From: Nitrospirota bacterium
GTDB lineage: Bacteria; Nitrospirota; UBA9217
NCBI GenBank assembly: GCA_029858565.1
Contig: JAOUEV010000032.1
Span: 1-40,383 of the forward strand
Length of the DNA: 40,383 nucleotides
Direction of reading: 5' to 3'
A program made the position numbers and the translations under genes. Shown here in pieces: positions 31,871-40,383 of this stretch. The notes beneath the pieces are model-generated. The model did not search any database. It was not told the DNA's origin and was given only the letters and a program-made list of their open reading frames with translations. Each line of letters begins with the position of its first letter. The first letter of the stretch is position 1.

Positions 31871-32764
31871 TTAGCCCCTCTGCTTCTTCCCCTTGCCCCG
31901 TACCCCGTGCCCCGTATTCCGGTCTTTTACCACCATGACCGCGGCCTGCCGCTCCGGCCGAAGTTCCACGGCCGTATACTCGATCCCCTGACGGTTCATG
32001 TCCGACACGATCTCGCCCAGCCTTCTGAGCTTTTCCTCGTAGTTCCCGCAGCCGATCCGGAACTCGCGGTTCGCGTAGATGATCGCCACGGTTTCCGCGC
32101 TGTCCGCTTTCACGGTCACTGCTCCCGGTTCCCAGCCGCCGCGCGCAGCGAGCGCGTCGAGCAGGGTGAACGCATCGTTCAGAACGCCGCCGGTCACCGG
32201 CTCGCCGGGAACTGCGCGCCAGTCGCGGATCGAAACTACCGGCATCGCTGCCAGGACCGGGTCGCCCTGCGCGACCGCGGTGATCACCGTGCCGCCGCTG
32301 TCCACCAGATACCGCCCGTTCACTGCCAATAGCACCGCGCGGGGAGACCGCTCGGTGAATTCCATGCTGATGCGGTTAGGCAGCTTCCGCTCGATGCGAA
32401 CGTCCTCCACCCAGGGATTGGCCCGGGCCCGTTTGACTGCTGCTGCCGGATCAACGCGAAATATGTTCTGGCCCGTAAAGAGATCGGCCATGGCGCGGAC
32501 CTCTTCCTCCCGCACCCGGTGAACGCCTTTCACGTCCACCCCGGCGACGAGGAACATCTCGGCGTGGGTAAGCCAGGCGTATCCCTCCCAGGCGCCATAG
32601 CAAAGCGCGACGGTCAGGATCAGGGCGATGATCGTGCCAAGAGCGCCGGCTGCAGGGGAATTTCTTTTCCCCCTCCCCATCCCGGCATCTACCCTGCGGA
32701 CCGTCGTGCGGACCGGCGTCCTGCGGTATTTGCCCGGCACCCTGACGTTCTTATAGTCGCGCAC
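31871..32764 (-). CDS. ftsQ: Cell division protein FtsQ
   Basis: A 297-aa bitopic membrane protein linking early and late divisome parts. A basic cytoplasmic tail (1-38), one transmembrane helix (about 39-65), a POTRA domain (FLVAGVDVKGVHRVREEEV onward), then the beta domain with RKLPNRISMEFTERSP. The last dozen residues (GHGVRGKGKKQRG) are encoded by a 7-bp tandem repeat and are not part of the usual fold. Length otherwise normal. It follows ddl by 24 bp. Confidence 0.93.
   Translation of the reverse strand: MRDYKNVRVPGKYRRTPVRTTVRRVDAGMGRGKRNSPAAGALGTIIALILTVALCYGAWEGYAWLTHAEMFLVAGVDVKGVHRVREEEVRAMADLFTGQNIFRVDPAAAVKRARANPWVEDVRIERKLPNRISMEFTERSPRAVLLAVNGRYLVDSGGTVITAVAQGDPVLAAMPVVSIRDWRAVPGEPVTGGVLNDAFTLLDALAARGGWEPGAVTVKADSAETVAIIYANREFRIGCGNYEEKLRRLGEIVSDMNRQGIEYTAVELRPERQAAVMVVKDRNTGHGVRGKGKKQRG
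31895..31915. repeat. Heptamer tandem repeat (GCCCCGT) in the ftsQ 3' end
   Basis: Three 7-bp units, GCCCCGT-ACCCCGT-GCCCCGT, on the plus strand, coding in ftsQ for part of its C-terminal tail. Confidence 0.65.
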
Positions 32765-32771
32765 CTGTTCC

Positions 32772-32799
32772 TCGTCTCTTGTCGCCCGTCACTTCTCGC
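32772..32799. repeat. Heptamer-period repeat between ddl and ftsQ
   Basis: Four degenerate 7-bp units on the plus strand: TCGTCTC, TTGTCGC, CCGTCAC, TTCTCGC. The array includes the stop codon and last two codons of ddl (32789-32799). Confidence 0.5.
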
Positions 32800-33724
32800 T
32801 CTTTATCACTGCCAGCCGCACGATCTCCTCCACCAGTTCGGGAAACCCGATACCCGACCCCTGGGCTATCTCGGGAAGAAGGCTCGTGGCGGTCATGCCC
32901 GGCAGGGTATTCACTTCGAGGATGAAGGGTTCGCCGTTGCCGTCGATGATGAAGTCGACCCTGCTGTAGCCGCGGCATCCGAGCACCTGGTGGGCGTGCA
33001 AGCCTGCATCGAGCGCTCGTTTATACACCGATTCCGGGACCCGGGCCGGAAAATAGTGCTGAGACCCGCCCGCCTCATATTTTGCCTGGTAGCTGTAGAA
33101 CCCGTCCCGCTGCGGCACGATCTCGATCGCGCCGAGGGCGCGGTTGCCCAGGATCCCGACCTGTACCTCCATGCCGCTGATATACGCCTCCACGAGGATC
33201 TCAGCATCGTACCGGAATGCGAGTTCAGCGGCCTCGTCGAACCTTTCCGCGGTCCGGACCACGCTGACACCCACACTGGACCCTTCCGCGCTCGGTTTGA
33301 CCACGAGGGGATATCCGATCTCGCTCTGTGCCGAGACAAGCCCGGGCCGGTCGCCCCGGTTCACGACCCGAAAGGGACCGACGCGCAGACCGGCCGCGCG
33401 GAACAGCGTCTTGGACACTATCTTGTTCATGCCCATGGCAGATGCCAGGATCCCCGATCCCGTATAGGGAATTCCCAGGACCTCGAGCAGACCCTGGATC
33501 GCGCCATCCTCACCGAATTTGCCGTGAAGACCGTTGAACGCAATGCCGATGCCTGAGGCCTTTATCTGTTCGACCACATCCGGCCCCACATCTATGCCCA
33601 CGGCATCATAGCCTTTGCCGGTCAGCGCTTTCAGGATGGCCTTGCCTGAGCTGAGCGACACCTCACGCTCCGAGGACATCCCGCCCATCAGCACGCCGAT
33701 CTTCTTCTTACTCACCAATGCCAT
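32789..33724 (-). CDS. ddl: D-alanine--D-alanine ligase
   Basis: A 311-aa ATP-grasp ligase making D-Ala-D-Ala for the MurF step. N-terminal GVLMGGMSSEREVSLSSG, the ATP-grasp core VVKPSAEGSSVGV, and the metal/ATP end FILEVNTLPGMTATSL. Length typical of DdlB. The ribosome site GAGGG is a little distant from the ATG. It is flanked by murB and ftsQ, the standard dcw position. Confidence 0.97.
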   Translation of the reverse strand: MALVSKKKIGVLMGGMSSEREVSLSSGKAILKALTGKGYDAVGIDVGPDVVEQIKASGIGIAFNGLHGKFGEDGAIQGLLEVLGIPYTGSGILASAMGMNKIVSKTLFRAAGLRVGPFRVVNRGDRPGLVSAQSEIGYPLVVKPSAEGSSVGVSVVRTAERFDEAAELAFRYDAEILVEAYISGMEVQVGILGNRALGAIEIVPQRDGFYSYQAKYEAGGSQHYFPARVPESVYKRALDAGLHAHQVLGCRGYSRVDFIIDGNGEPFILEVNTLPGMTATSLLPEIAQGSGIGFPELVEEIVRLAVIKSEK

Positions 33725-33780
33725 TTTTCTTTTTCCCTCTAGCCCTTTAGCCCTTGTTTGCTTCCTAATCCCTTGTTCAG

Positions 33781-34689
33781 CTAATCCTCTCCAATGATCT
33801 TGATCTCCGGTTCCAGCCGCACCTGATGCATCTCAAGCACCCGCTCCTTCACAACCTCCATGAGCTTGAGCACGTCGGCAGCGGTCGCGCCGCCCAGATT
33901 CACAATGAAGTTCCCGTGCTTTTCCGAGATCTGCGCACGTCCCACGGCAAACCCCTTGAGCCCCGCCTGCTCGATCAGCTTTCCGGCCGCTTCATCCAGC
34001 GGGTTCTTGAACACCGAACCCGCGTTCGGAAGGCCCCAGGGCTGGCGTTCCTTTCTGCCGGCCATCAGCTCGCTGATCCGCTCCTTGATCCGTTCCCGCT
34101 CGCCTTTCCTGAGGATGAGCTTTGCCTCCACGATCACTTGTCCCGGCGGCACGTTCGCCGTGCGGTAGCCGAATCCCATCTCATCGTGGTGACGGAGCAC
34201 CAGGTCACCCGACGGTGTCAGGAGCGTCACCGCGTCGGTAACATCGCCTATCTCTCCCCGGGAGGTGCCGGCGTTCATGCATAAGGCGCCGCCCACGGTG
34301 CCGGGGATGCCGGCCGCGAATTCGAGGCCGGTGAGCTCGTGCTCCACGCTGAAGTTCATGAGCCTGGCCAGCGAAGCGCCGGCCTCGGCGGAAAGCACGG
34401 CGTAGGATCCGCCCACGGACCGGTATTCCCGGGTGATCGAGATCGCGGCCATGTTCCTGAGACTTACGACCACGCCGCGAAAGCCGCCGTCCCGGACCAG
34501 CAGGTTCGTGCCCCCGCCCAGCACCAGGAAGCGCAGGTTCCGCTCGCGGATCTCTGCCATCAGGGCGAGCAGGTCGCCGCGGTCCGCGGGAACGACAAAG
34601 GCATCCGCCGGTCCTCCGATCTGGTAGGACGTATGACGGCTCATGGGCTCCTGCAGCCGCACTTCCCCCCGTAGGTTCGTGAAGTTCAT
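33781..34689 (-). CDS. murB: UDP-N-acetylenolpyruvoylglucosamine reductase
   Basis: A 302-aa FAD enzyme reducing UDP-GlcNAc-enolpyruvate to UDP-MurNAc. FAD-binding blocks [22 protein letters not shown] and [15 protein letters not shown]; the proton-donor Ser lies in NAGSVFKNP. It belongs to the shorter MurB type. The ATG at 34689 overlaps the murC stop as ATGA, so the two are coupled. The 57-bp gap to ddl is filled with CTAGCCC/TTTAGCCC-type repeat-like sequence. Confidence 0.97.
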   Translation of the reverse strand: MNFTNLRGEVRLQEPMSRHTSYQIGGPADAFVVPADRGDLLALMAEIRERNLRFLVLGGGTNLLVRDGGFRGVVVSLRNMAAISITREYRSVGGSYAVLSAEAGASLARLMNFSVEHELTGLEFAAGIPGTVGGALCMNAGTSRGEIGDVTDAVTLLTPSGDLVLRHHDEMGFGYRTANVPPGQVIVEAKLILRKGERERIKERISELMAGRKERQPWGLPNAGSVFKNPLDEAAGKLIEQAGLKGFAVGRAQISEKHGNFIVNLGGATAADVLKLMEVVKERVLEMHQVRLEPEIKIIGED

Positions 34690-36056
34690 TGTTTCAGTTT
34701 CTCCAGTACCGCTTCTCCGAGTTTCCACACATCGCCCGCTCCGAGGGTCAGCAGCAGATCACCCTGCCTGAGCGTCTCCGCGAGGTGCGCGATCAGTTTT
34801 TCCCGGTCGCCGATGTACGCGGCGTCCTTGTGGCCATATCCCTTCACACCCGCCTCCACCGCCTGCCCCGACACCCCGGGGATCGGCTGTTCGCCGGCCG
34901 CATAGATATCCGTGATGATCACCCGGTCCGCCTGATTGAAAGCGCTGAAGAACTCCTCAAGCAGATGTTTGGTCCTCGTATAGCGGTGCGGCTGGAACAC
35001 GCACACGACACGACGTCCCAGGGCGGCCTTGGCAGCGGCAAGTGTCGCCCGCACCTCGGTGGGATGGTGGCCGTAATCGTCGACCACCAGCACGCCCCGC
35101 GCCTCTCCCTTGATCTGGAAGCGGCGCTGGACGCCGCTGAACTCCCTGAGCGCCCTGCGGATCACCTCAAGTTCGATGTTCAGCTCCCGCGCCACGGCAA
35201 TGGCCGCAACGCTGTTGCTCACGTTGTGCATGCCCGGGACCGACAGCTCGAACCATCCCAGGTCGTCCTTGTGGTTCATGACCCGGAACTTCGCGCCCAG
35301 AGGCAGCAGGGTCGCGTCCTTCACCTGGTAATCGGCCTGGGCGCTCATGCCGTAGGTAAGATACCGCTTCTCGATCTTCGGAATGAGCGATTGGATGTGC
35401 TTCTGGTCCAGGCAGAGGATCGAGACGCCGTAAAAAGGCACTTTGTTGATGAAGGCGATGAAAGCGTCCTTGATCTCGTTGATGTCCTTGTAGTAGTCCA
35501 GGTGCTCCTCGTCGATGTTCGTCACCACGGCAATGGCGGGCGTGAGCTTGAGGAAGCTGCCGTCGCTCTCATCGGCCTCGGCCACGAGGAAGTCGCCCTG
35601 ACCCAGCTTGGCGTTGGATCCCAGGCTGTTCAGCTTCCCGCCGATCACCACGGTCGGGTCGATGCCGCCGGCCGCGAGCACCGTGGCCACCATGGATGTC
35701 GTGGTGGTCTTGCCGTGGGCTCCGGCGATGGCCACGCCGTACTTGAGCCGCATGAGCTCCGCCAGCATCTCGGCACGGGGGATCACCGGGACCTGCTTCT
35801 CCCGCGCTGCAACGACCTCCACATTGTCCTTTTTCACGGCCGAGGAGATCACGACCACGTGGGGCTCGGTGATGTTCTCGGCGCGGTGTCCGATCATGAT
35901 CTCTCCGCCCAGGCTCTTCAGCCGCTCGGTGGTGTCCGACTCCCGGAGGTCCGAGCCCGATACCCGGTAACCCAGGTTCAGGAGCACCTCGGCGATGCCG
36001 CTCATGCCGATGCCGCCGATGCCGACAAAATGGATATGCTGGATCTTCTTAAACAT
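34686..36056 (-). CDS. murC: UDP-N-acetylmuramate--L-alanine ligase
   Basis: A 456-aa Mur ligase adding L-Ala to UDP-MurNAc. N-terminal [18 protein letters not shown] loop [13 protein letters not shown], and [12 protein letters not shown] in the C-terminal domain, all diagnostic of MurC. It overlaps murG by 8 bases at its start and murB by 4 at its end. Confidence 0.97.
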   Translation of the reverse strand: MFKKIQHIHFVGIGGIGMSGIAEVLLNLGYRVSGSDLRESDTTERLKSLGGEIMIGHRAENITEPHVVVISSAVKKDNVEVVAAREKQVPVIPRAEMLAELMRLKYGVAIAGAHGKTTTTSMVATVLAAGGIDPTVVIGGKLNSLGSNAKLGQGDFLVAEADESDGSFLKLTPAIAVVTNIDEEHLDYYKDINEIKDAFIAFINKVPFYGVSILCLDQKHIQSLIPKIEKRYLTYGMSAQADYQVKDATLLPLGAKFRVMNHKDDLGWFELSVPGMHNVSNSVAAIAVARELNIELEVIRRALREFSGVQRRFQIKGEARGVLVVDDYGHHPTEVRATLAAAKAALGRRVVCVFQPHRYTRTKHLLEEFFSAFNQADRVIITDIYAAGEQPIPGVSGQAVEAGVKGYGHKDAAYIGDREKLIAHLAETLRQGDLLLTLGAGDVWKLGEAVLEKLKQ

Positions 36057-37113
36057 GCTCTTTGCAGGCCCTCGCGATCTCTTCCGCGGCAGTGGACGCC
36101 AGGGGCTCCGCGCCCCGCCGTGCCTGTGCCGCGCAGGTCTTGATCGTCTGCGCCAGCCCCGCCGGCGTCAGGTCCTTCTGAACGATCACGGTCGCGCCGC
36201 CCCGATCGGCAAGCGCCCGCGCATTGTGCTCCTGATGGTTGTCCGCGGCAAAGGGGAAGGGGATCAGCACCGCCTGTTTCCCGCATACCGCAAGCTCCGC
36301 CACGGTCGTTGCGCCTGACCGGCAGACCACCAGGTCCGCCGCGGCGTAGGCCCCGGCCATGTCATTGATGTAGGGAAGCACGACACCTGCCAGTCCCGCC
36401 TCCCGGTATCCCTGTCCCACCTCGGCAGCATCCTTTTCACCGGTCTGGTGGAGGACCTGGAGACGCGGCACGGTCGCCAGCTCCTTTGCCGCGTCCTTCA
36501 TCGCCATGTTGATCGCGTGGGCGCCGCCGCTGCCGCCCATGACCAGGACCGTGTACTTTTCCGCCGCCAGTCCAAAGACCTTTTTTGCCGACTCCCCATT
36601 GCCCTGCTCAATGCCTTTTCGCACGAGCGGTCCGGTCAGGACCTTTTTCCCGGCAGCAAAGAACCCCTGGCTGTCCCTGCCCGGGAAGCAGAGGAATATT
36701 TTTTTCGCGAACCTCCCGGCCACGCGGTTCGCGAGTCCCGCGTAGGAATTCGGTTCCACAATGATCAACGGCAAGCGATGCAGCCATGCCGCCAGGGCCA
36801 CCGGGCCTGACGCGTATCCGCCGACTCCCACGACCGCTCCGGGCCGCTCCTGCCGGAGCAGGCTGACCGCCTGCAGAACGCTGCGGGGAAGGGCCATAAG
36901 CGTCTTGAACCGCGCGGTCAGCCCCATGCCCTTGAGCTTGCCCACGGTGATGAACCGCACCGGAAGCTTCTCCGCTGGAAGGACCCGCGCCTCGATGCCC
37001 TGCGCGGTCCCCGCGAAAACGACCTCATCGCCCTGCCTGAGCAGCTCGCGGGCAATGGCTATCCCCGGGTAGAGATGCCCGCCGGTTCCGCCGGCCGCGA
37101 TCACGACCTTCAC
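36049..37113 (-). CDS. murG: UDP-N-acetylglucosamine--N-acetylmuramyl-(pentapeptide) pyrophosphoryl-undecaprenol GlcNAc transferase
   Basis: A 354-aa GT28 transferase that converts lipid I to lipid II on the inner face of the membrane. N-terminal [15 protein letters not shown], central [12 protein letters not shown], and [12 protein letters not shown] at the UDP-GlcNAc site. Start is GTG 37113. It overlaps murC by 8 bases. The 61-bp gap to ftsW holds a heptamer repeat. Confidence 0.97.
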   Translation of the reverse strand: MKVVIAAGGTGGHLYPGIAIARELLRQGDEVVFAGTAQGIEARVLPAEKLPVRFITVGKLKGMGLTARFKTLMALPRSVLQAVSLLRQERPGAVVGVGGYASGPVALAAWLHRLPLIIVEPNSYAGLANRVAGRFAKKIFLCFPGRDSQGFFAAGKKVLTGPLVRKGIEQGNGESAKKVFGLAAEKYTVLVMGGSGGAHAINMAMKDAAKELATVPRLQVLHQTGEKDAAEVGQGYREAGLAGVVLPYINDMAGAYAAADLVVCRSGATTVAELAVCGKQAVLIPFPFAADNHQEHNARALADRGGATVIVQKDLTPAGLAQTIKTCAAQARRGAEPLASTAAEEIARACKEHV

Positions 37114-37137
37114 GCGGTCGCAAACCTTTCATTATCA

Positions 37138-37165
37138 TTCCGCACTCCGCACTCTGCGCTCCGCA
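37138..37165. repeat. Heptamer tandem repeat (CTCCGCA) between ftsW and murG
   Basis: Four consecutive 7-bp units: TTCCGCA, CTCCGCA, CTCTGCG, CTCCGCA. The clearest of the heptamer arrays in the window. Confidence 0.8.
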
Positions 37166-37174
37166 CTTGATTCC

Positions 37175-38284
37175 TCATGCCGTGCTCTTTGATATGTTCA
37201 ACAGCACGCCCACCGACGCAAGCGTGACCAGGAGCGCTGAACCGCCATAGCTCACCAGCGGAAGGGCGATGCCCTTGGTCGGCAGCAGGCCGGTCACGAC
37301 CGCCATGTTGATCAGGGCCTGGATGCATATCAGGAGCGTTATCCCCAGCGCCAACATGCGGCTGAAGGGATCTGCCGCAAGGCGAGCGATGCGGAGACCG
37401 CGCCACAACACGATGCAGAACAACACGAGCACGCCAAGGGCGCCGACAAGCCCGAGCTCCTCGCCGATCACCGCGTAGATGAAATCGGAATGCCGCTCGG
37501 GCAGGAACAGAAGCTTCTGCCGTCCCTCGCCAAGACCGCGGCCGAACACGCCGCCGCTGCCAAAGGCCAGAAAGGACTGGATGATCTGGTGGCCGGCGCC
37601 CTGGGGGTCCGCCCAGGGATCCAGAAAGCTCATGATCCTCTTGAGCCGGTAGGTCTTGAACATGACCGCGGCGGCAGCGAACGGCACGAGCAGCGCGAGC
37701 ACGCCGCCGAGATGCATCAGGTTCGCGCCGCCCGCAAAGAGCATGATGAACATGATCACGGACATGGTCATGACCGTGCCGAAATCGGGTTGCAGGAGCA
37801 CCATGAGCAGGAAGGTCCCGGTGACCACGTACGCCGGGACCAGTCCGTTCATGAGATCACGTATGCGCGTTCCCTTGGACGCGATGTACGAGCTCAGATA
37901 GACCACCAGCGTGAACTTGAGAAGTTCCGCGGGCTGGAACCGCGCGCCGCCGGCGCTGATCCACCGCCGCGCGCCGTTGACCGTCCGGCCGATACCCGGC
38001 AGGAACGTGGCGATAAGCAGCAGCAGGGTCAGGATCAGGAGACCGCCGACCACCCGTTTGTCCGCGAGCTTCTCGTGGTCGACCTGCATCAGGATCGCCA
38101 TCGCCGCAAGACCGATCGCCGCCCAGACGATCTGACGCTTCATGAAATGCGAAGCGTCGTGATAGGTCGTGAGCGCCACCACGCTGCTCGAGCTGTAGAC
38201 CATGACCACGCCGCAGACAAGCAGCAGCATCACCGCCGTGAACAGCATTCTGTCGTAATGTCCCCGTGATTCCATTATTGCCAT
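37175..38284 (-). CDS. ftsW: Lipid II polymerase FtsW (SEDS family)
   Basis: A 369-aa membrane glycosyltransferase with about ten transmembrane helices that polymerises septal peptidoglycan with its cognate PBP. Family signatures are MVYSSSSVVAL at the start, INGLVP-type and PDFGT loops, and the C-terminal PTKGIALPLVSYGGSALL. Placement between murD and murG identifies it as FtsW rather than RodA. Start ATG 38284; a second ATG three codons later is possible. Confidence 0.95.
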   Translation of the reverse strand: MAIMESRGHYDRMLFTAVMLLLVCGVVMVYSSSSVVALTTYHDASHFMKRQIVWAAIGLAAMAILMQVDHEKLADKRVVGGLLILTLLLLIATFLPGIGRTVNGARRWISAGGARFQPAELLKFTLVVYLSSYIASKGTRIRDLMNGLVPAYVVTGTFLLMVLLQPDFGTVMTMSVIMFIMLFAGGANLMHLGGVLALLVPFAAAAVMFKTYRLKRIMSFLDPWADPQGAGHQIIQSFLAFGSGGVFGRGLGEGRQKLLFLPERHSDFIYAVIGEELGLVGALGVLVLFCIVLWRGLRIARLAADPFSRMLALGITLLICIQALINMAVVTGLLPTKGIALPLVSYGGSALLVTLASVGVLLNISKSTA

Positions 38285-38366
38285 ATCTTCAAACCCCGCA
38301 CCGGACGGTCATGAACCATTCGTACTAATCGGTCAGCGGTCGACATTTTTACTAATGCCGTCTTCC

Positions 38367-39734
38367 TTATTGTTTACGGCTCATCGCCGTCGTTTCCGTC
38401 AGCTTCCCGACTGCTTCCTTGAATTGCCGGCCCCGGTCCTCGAAATCCCTGAACATGTCAAAGCTCGCACAGGCAGGAGACAGAAGAACGACATCGCCGG
38501 CACTCGCCCGGTCATGGGCAAGCTGCACCGCGTCCTGCAGCGTCTTGGCAAAGACCGTCTCCGTCGAGCTGCCCAGCGCTTTTGCCATCTTGTCCGCCGC
38601 TTTCCCGATCAGGACCAGGAGCTTCACCTTCTCGCGGAACAGGCCGGCGAGAGGCGTGAAGTCGCTTCCCTTATCATAACCTCCCGCGATCACGATGACC
38701 GGCCGGTCGAATCCCTCGACCGACTTCACCACAGCGCCGACATTCGTTCCCTTGGAGTCGTTGATGTATGATACGCCGTTCATTTCCCGCACGAACTCCA
38801 GACGGTGCTCCAGGCCCGGGAATTCCCTGAGCACGGCCGCGATGTGCTCGGGCGGACAGCCGGCGGCCATGGCCATTGCCGAAGCCGCCATGGCATTCTC
38901 CAGGTTGTGCACGCCCTTGATGCGTATCTCGTCAACACCGCAGATCCGCTGGTCCATGACCACCAGCTGGTCGGCATCCACATAAGCGCCGCCCGCGGGT
39001 TTCTCGAGCCGGGAAAAACCGACCACCCGGGAGCGCGTCCTGACCGCCATGGCCCGCACCAGCGGATCATCGTAATTCAGCACCAGCACATCGTCCTGAT
39101 GCTGGTTCATGAATATCCGTGCCTTGGCTTCGCTGTACTCCTCGATCGTGGCGTAGCGGTCCAGGTGATCCTGCGTCACGTTCAGGATCGCGGCAACCGC
39201 GGGCCGGAAGGTCTCGATGTCCTCCAGCTGAAAGCTCGACAGTTCCACGACGATCCAATCCTTGTGCTTGAGCGCCGGGACGTCCTCGGTCAGCGCATTC
39301 CCGATGTTGCCGGCAACGAGCGTCCGCTTTCCTGCCTTCAGGAGCATGAGCCCGACCAGCGTGGTGACCGTTGATTTTCCATTGGTGCCCGTGATGCCGG
39401 CGAAGGCCGCATCGGACAGGAGCCACCCCAGTTCAAGTTCGCCGATGACCTTCACGCCATGCCGCTGGGCCTTCAGCACCGGCGCGATCTTCGGAACGCC
39501 GGGCGAAAGGACCACCAGGTCCGTTTCGATGAAGATCCGCTCCGGATGTCCGCCGGCCTCCACGACGATCTCCGCGGTGCCGAGACGACGCACCTGCTCC
39601 GCAAGCTGGTCCAGCGGTTTATTGTCCGTGATGGTCACGATCGCGCCGAGAGCATGAAGTGCCCGCGCCGCGGCAATACCGCTCCGGGCCATGCCCACGA
39701 CCGTCACCCGTTTTCCCGTAAAATCAGGCTGCAC
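38367..39734 (-). CDS. murD: UDP-N-acetylmuramoylalanine--D-glutamate ligase
   Basis: A 455-aa Mur ligase adding D-Glu. N-terminal VTVVGMARSGIAAARAL, ATP loop GITGTNGKSTVTTL, and YINDSKGTNVGA in the C-terminal domain, all typical of MurD. I choose GTG 39734 (MQPDFTGKRV) because GGAGG stands five bases upstream; an ATG six codons earlier has no such site. The 82-bp gap to ftsW contains a short 23S-rRNA-like stretch. Confidence 0.96.
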   Translation of the reverse strand: MQPDFTGKRVTVVGMARSGIAAARALHALGAIVTITDNKPLDQLAEQVRRLGTAEIVVEAGGHPERIFIETDLVVLSPGVPKIAPVLKAQRHGVKVIGELELGWLLSDAAFAGITGTNGKSTVTTLVGLMLLKAGKRTLVAGNIGNALTEDVPALKHKDWIVVELSSFQLEDIETFRPAVAAILNVTQDHLDRYATIEEYSEAKARIFMNQHQDDVLVLNYDDPLVRAMAVRTRSRVVGFSRLEKPAGGAYVDADQLVVMDQRICGVDEIRIKGVHNLENAMAASAMAMAAGCPPEHIAAVLREFPGLEHRLEFVREMNGVSYINDSKGTNVGAVVKSVEGFDRPVIVIAGGYDKGSDFTPLAGLFREKVKLLVLIGKAADKMAKALGSSTETVFAKTLQDAVQLAHDRASAGDVVLLSPACASFDMFRDFEDRGRQFKEAVGKLTETTAMSRKQ

Positions 39735-39771
39735 ACAACCTCCAGGAGCCATTCAAACGATAATTCCTATT

Positions 39772-39868
39772 GAAACCACGGGTCCCGCCTGCCGGCGGGA
39801 CACACAGATGACAGCGATACCGCGCCTTTGTCTTCTATCCGTGTGTCCGCGAAGCGGACCTGTGGTTA
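39772..39868. repeat. Inverted repeat element with two embedded hairpins, murD-mraY gap
   Basis: The outer arms read AAACCACGG and CTGTGGTTA, and the inner parts ACACAGATGAC and TCTATCCGTGT. Inserted in the left arm is a perfect hairpin GTCCCGCC-TGCC-GGCGGGAC (39782-39801), and in the right arm GTCCGC-GAA-GCGGAC (39845-39859). This looks like a non-coding dispersed element carrying nested palindromes. Confidence 0.6.
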
Positions 39869-39902
39869 GCAGGATCTTGACAGCTGCTCGGTCGAGACTC
39901 AC

Positions 39903-40383
39903 TCACCTCAACTTCAGCGAGCTGAGCGAGATCAGCGCCAGCAGGATGCCGATGATCCAGAACCGGTTGATGACCTTTGACTCCGGCCATCCCAGCTGCT
40001 CGAAATGGTGGTGCAGCGGCGCCATCCTGAATATCCGCTTGCCCGTGAGCTTGTATGACGCGACCTGCAGCATGACCGAGACAACCTCGGCCACAAAGAT
40101 GCCTCCGGTCACGACCAGGATCAGTTCGTGCTTGGTCACCACTGCCATGGCGCCCAGCGCGCCGCCGAGGGACAGGGCCCCCACGTCGCCCATGAACACA
40201 TCGGCCGGGTGTGAGTTATACCACAGGAACCCGAGGCATGCCCCGCCCAGGGCGCCGCAGAAGACCGCCAGTTCGCCGCTGCCGGGAATATAGTGGATCT
40301 TGAGATAGTCCGAAATGATCCGGTTGCCGCTCACATACACGATGACCGCGTTTGCAGTGGCGGCGATCCCCACGAGCCCGGCG
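39903..40383 (-). CDS. mraY: Phospho-N-acetylmuramoyl-pentapeptide-transferase (partial)
   Basis: The C-terminal 160 codons of MraY, which makes lipid I; the 5' part lies beyond the right edge. Conserved blocks are [40 protein letters not shown] and [12 protein letters not shown], the last being the diagnostic HHH loop near the uridine site. It ends 168 bp before murD; that gap holds a repeat element. Confidence 0.96.
   Translation of the reverse strand, partial: AGLVGIAATANAVIVYVSGNRIISDYLKIHYIPGSGELAVFCGALGGACLGFLWYNSHPADVFMGDVGALSLGGALGAMAVVTKHELILVVTGGIFVAEVVSVMLQVASYKLTGKRIFRMAPLHHHFEQLGWPESKVINRFWIIGILLALISLSSLKLR

Noticed and set aside
34689-36143. 484-codon plus-strand open frame opposite murC
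   Set aside because: His/Asp/Val-rich antisense shadow of a clear murC gene.
40320-40383. MraY appearing to lack the catalytic Asp pair (AGLVG in place of DGLDG)
   Set aside because: Alignment from the GN and HPADVFMGD blocks shows that the AGLVGIAA stretch corresponds to the segment just after DGLDGLA; the catalytic region is beyond the window edge.

Overview
The window is a chromosomal segment of about 58-60% G+C (estimated by eye) from a Gram-negative bacterium. Evidence for this is lipoproteins, a periplasmic DsbC-like protein, c-type haem motifs, a PilZ (c-di-GMP) protein and a DAP-type peptidoglycan pathway. The mix of argG-argH-lysA-dapF-dapA-dapB, a two-CW cysteine protein, a propeller-type cytochrome and a PilZ protein resembles Nitrospirota or the former Deltaproteobacteria. 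That placement is an inference; no 16S rRNA gene is present. Most genes lie on the minus strand.

Layout from left to right. (1) 63-10106, minus: a secreted cyclophilin, argG, argH, a lipoprotein with an LptM-like motif and three FN3 domains, lysA, dapF, dapA, dapB, a DsbC-like protein with a CXXCH motif, and an FAH-family hydrolase. (2) 10296-10700, plus: a PilZ protein with its own promoter. (3) 10857-14730, minus: an FtsX-type ABC transporter, a haem-binding beta-propeller and a PCu(A)C copper lipoprotein. (4) 14994-16670: a ferritin-like protein (plus), a TIM-barrel isomerase (minus) and a tRNA-Val/tRNA-Asp pair (minus). (5) 16903-19080, minus: rpsU overlapped by an RRM RNA-binding protein, preceded by a DEAD-box helicase with a roughly 250-nt leader; this looks like an RNA-remodelling or cold-response group. 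(6) 19121-22595: a degenerate nucleotidyltransferase and an HDAC-family deacetylase (minus), TrmJ (plus), a two-CW protein and a truncated second copy of it (plus). (7) 22665-29151, minus: a tightly packed six-gene island encoding TcmP, DUF5131, two unknown small proteins, a type III-like methyltransferase and a DEAH helicase-nuclease. (8) 29204-40383, minus: the dcw division/cell-wall cluster in the order mraY(partial)-murD-ftsW-murG-murC-murB-ddl-ftsQ-ftsA-ftsZ.

Functionally the window makes arginine, lysine/DAP and then peptidoglycan precursor and the divisome. The accessory island sits directly behind ftsZ with no visible promoter of its own, so it may be read from the dcw operon. It is the best candidate for an under-described system: a TcmP/three-Cys pair joined to a restriction-modification pair through two small unknown genes.

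A second theme is short repeats with a 7-bp period in the gaps between genes (65-97, 16531-16588, 31895-31915, 32772-32799, 37138-37165). Several run into the last codons of genes and so write the C-termini of FAH, FtsQ and Ddl. All identifications are from reading the sequence; no searches were run.
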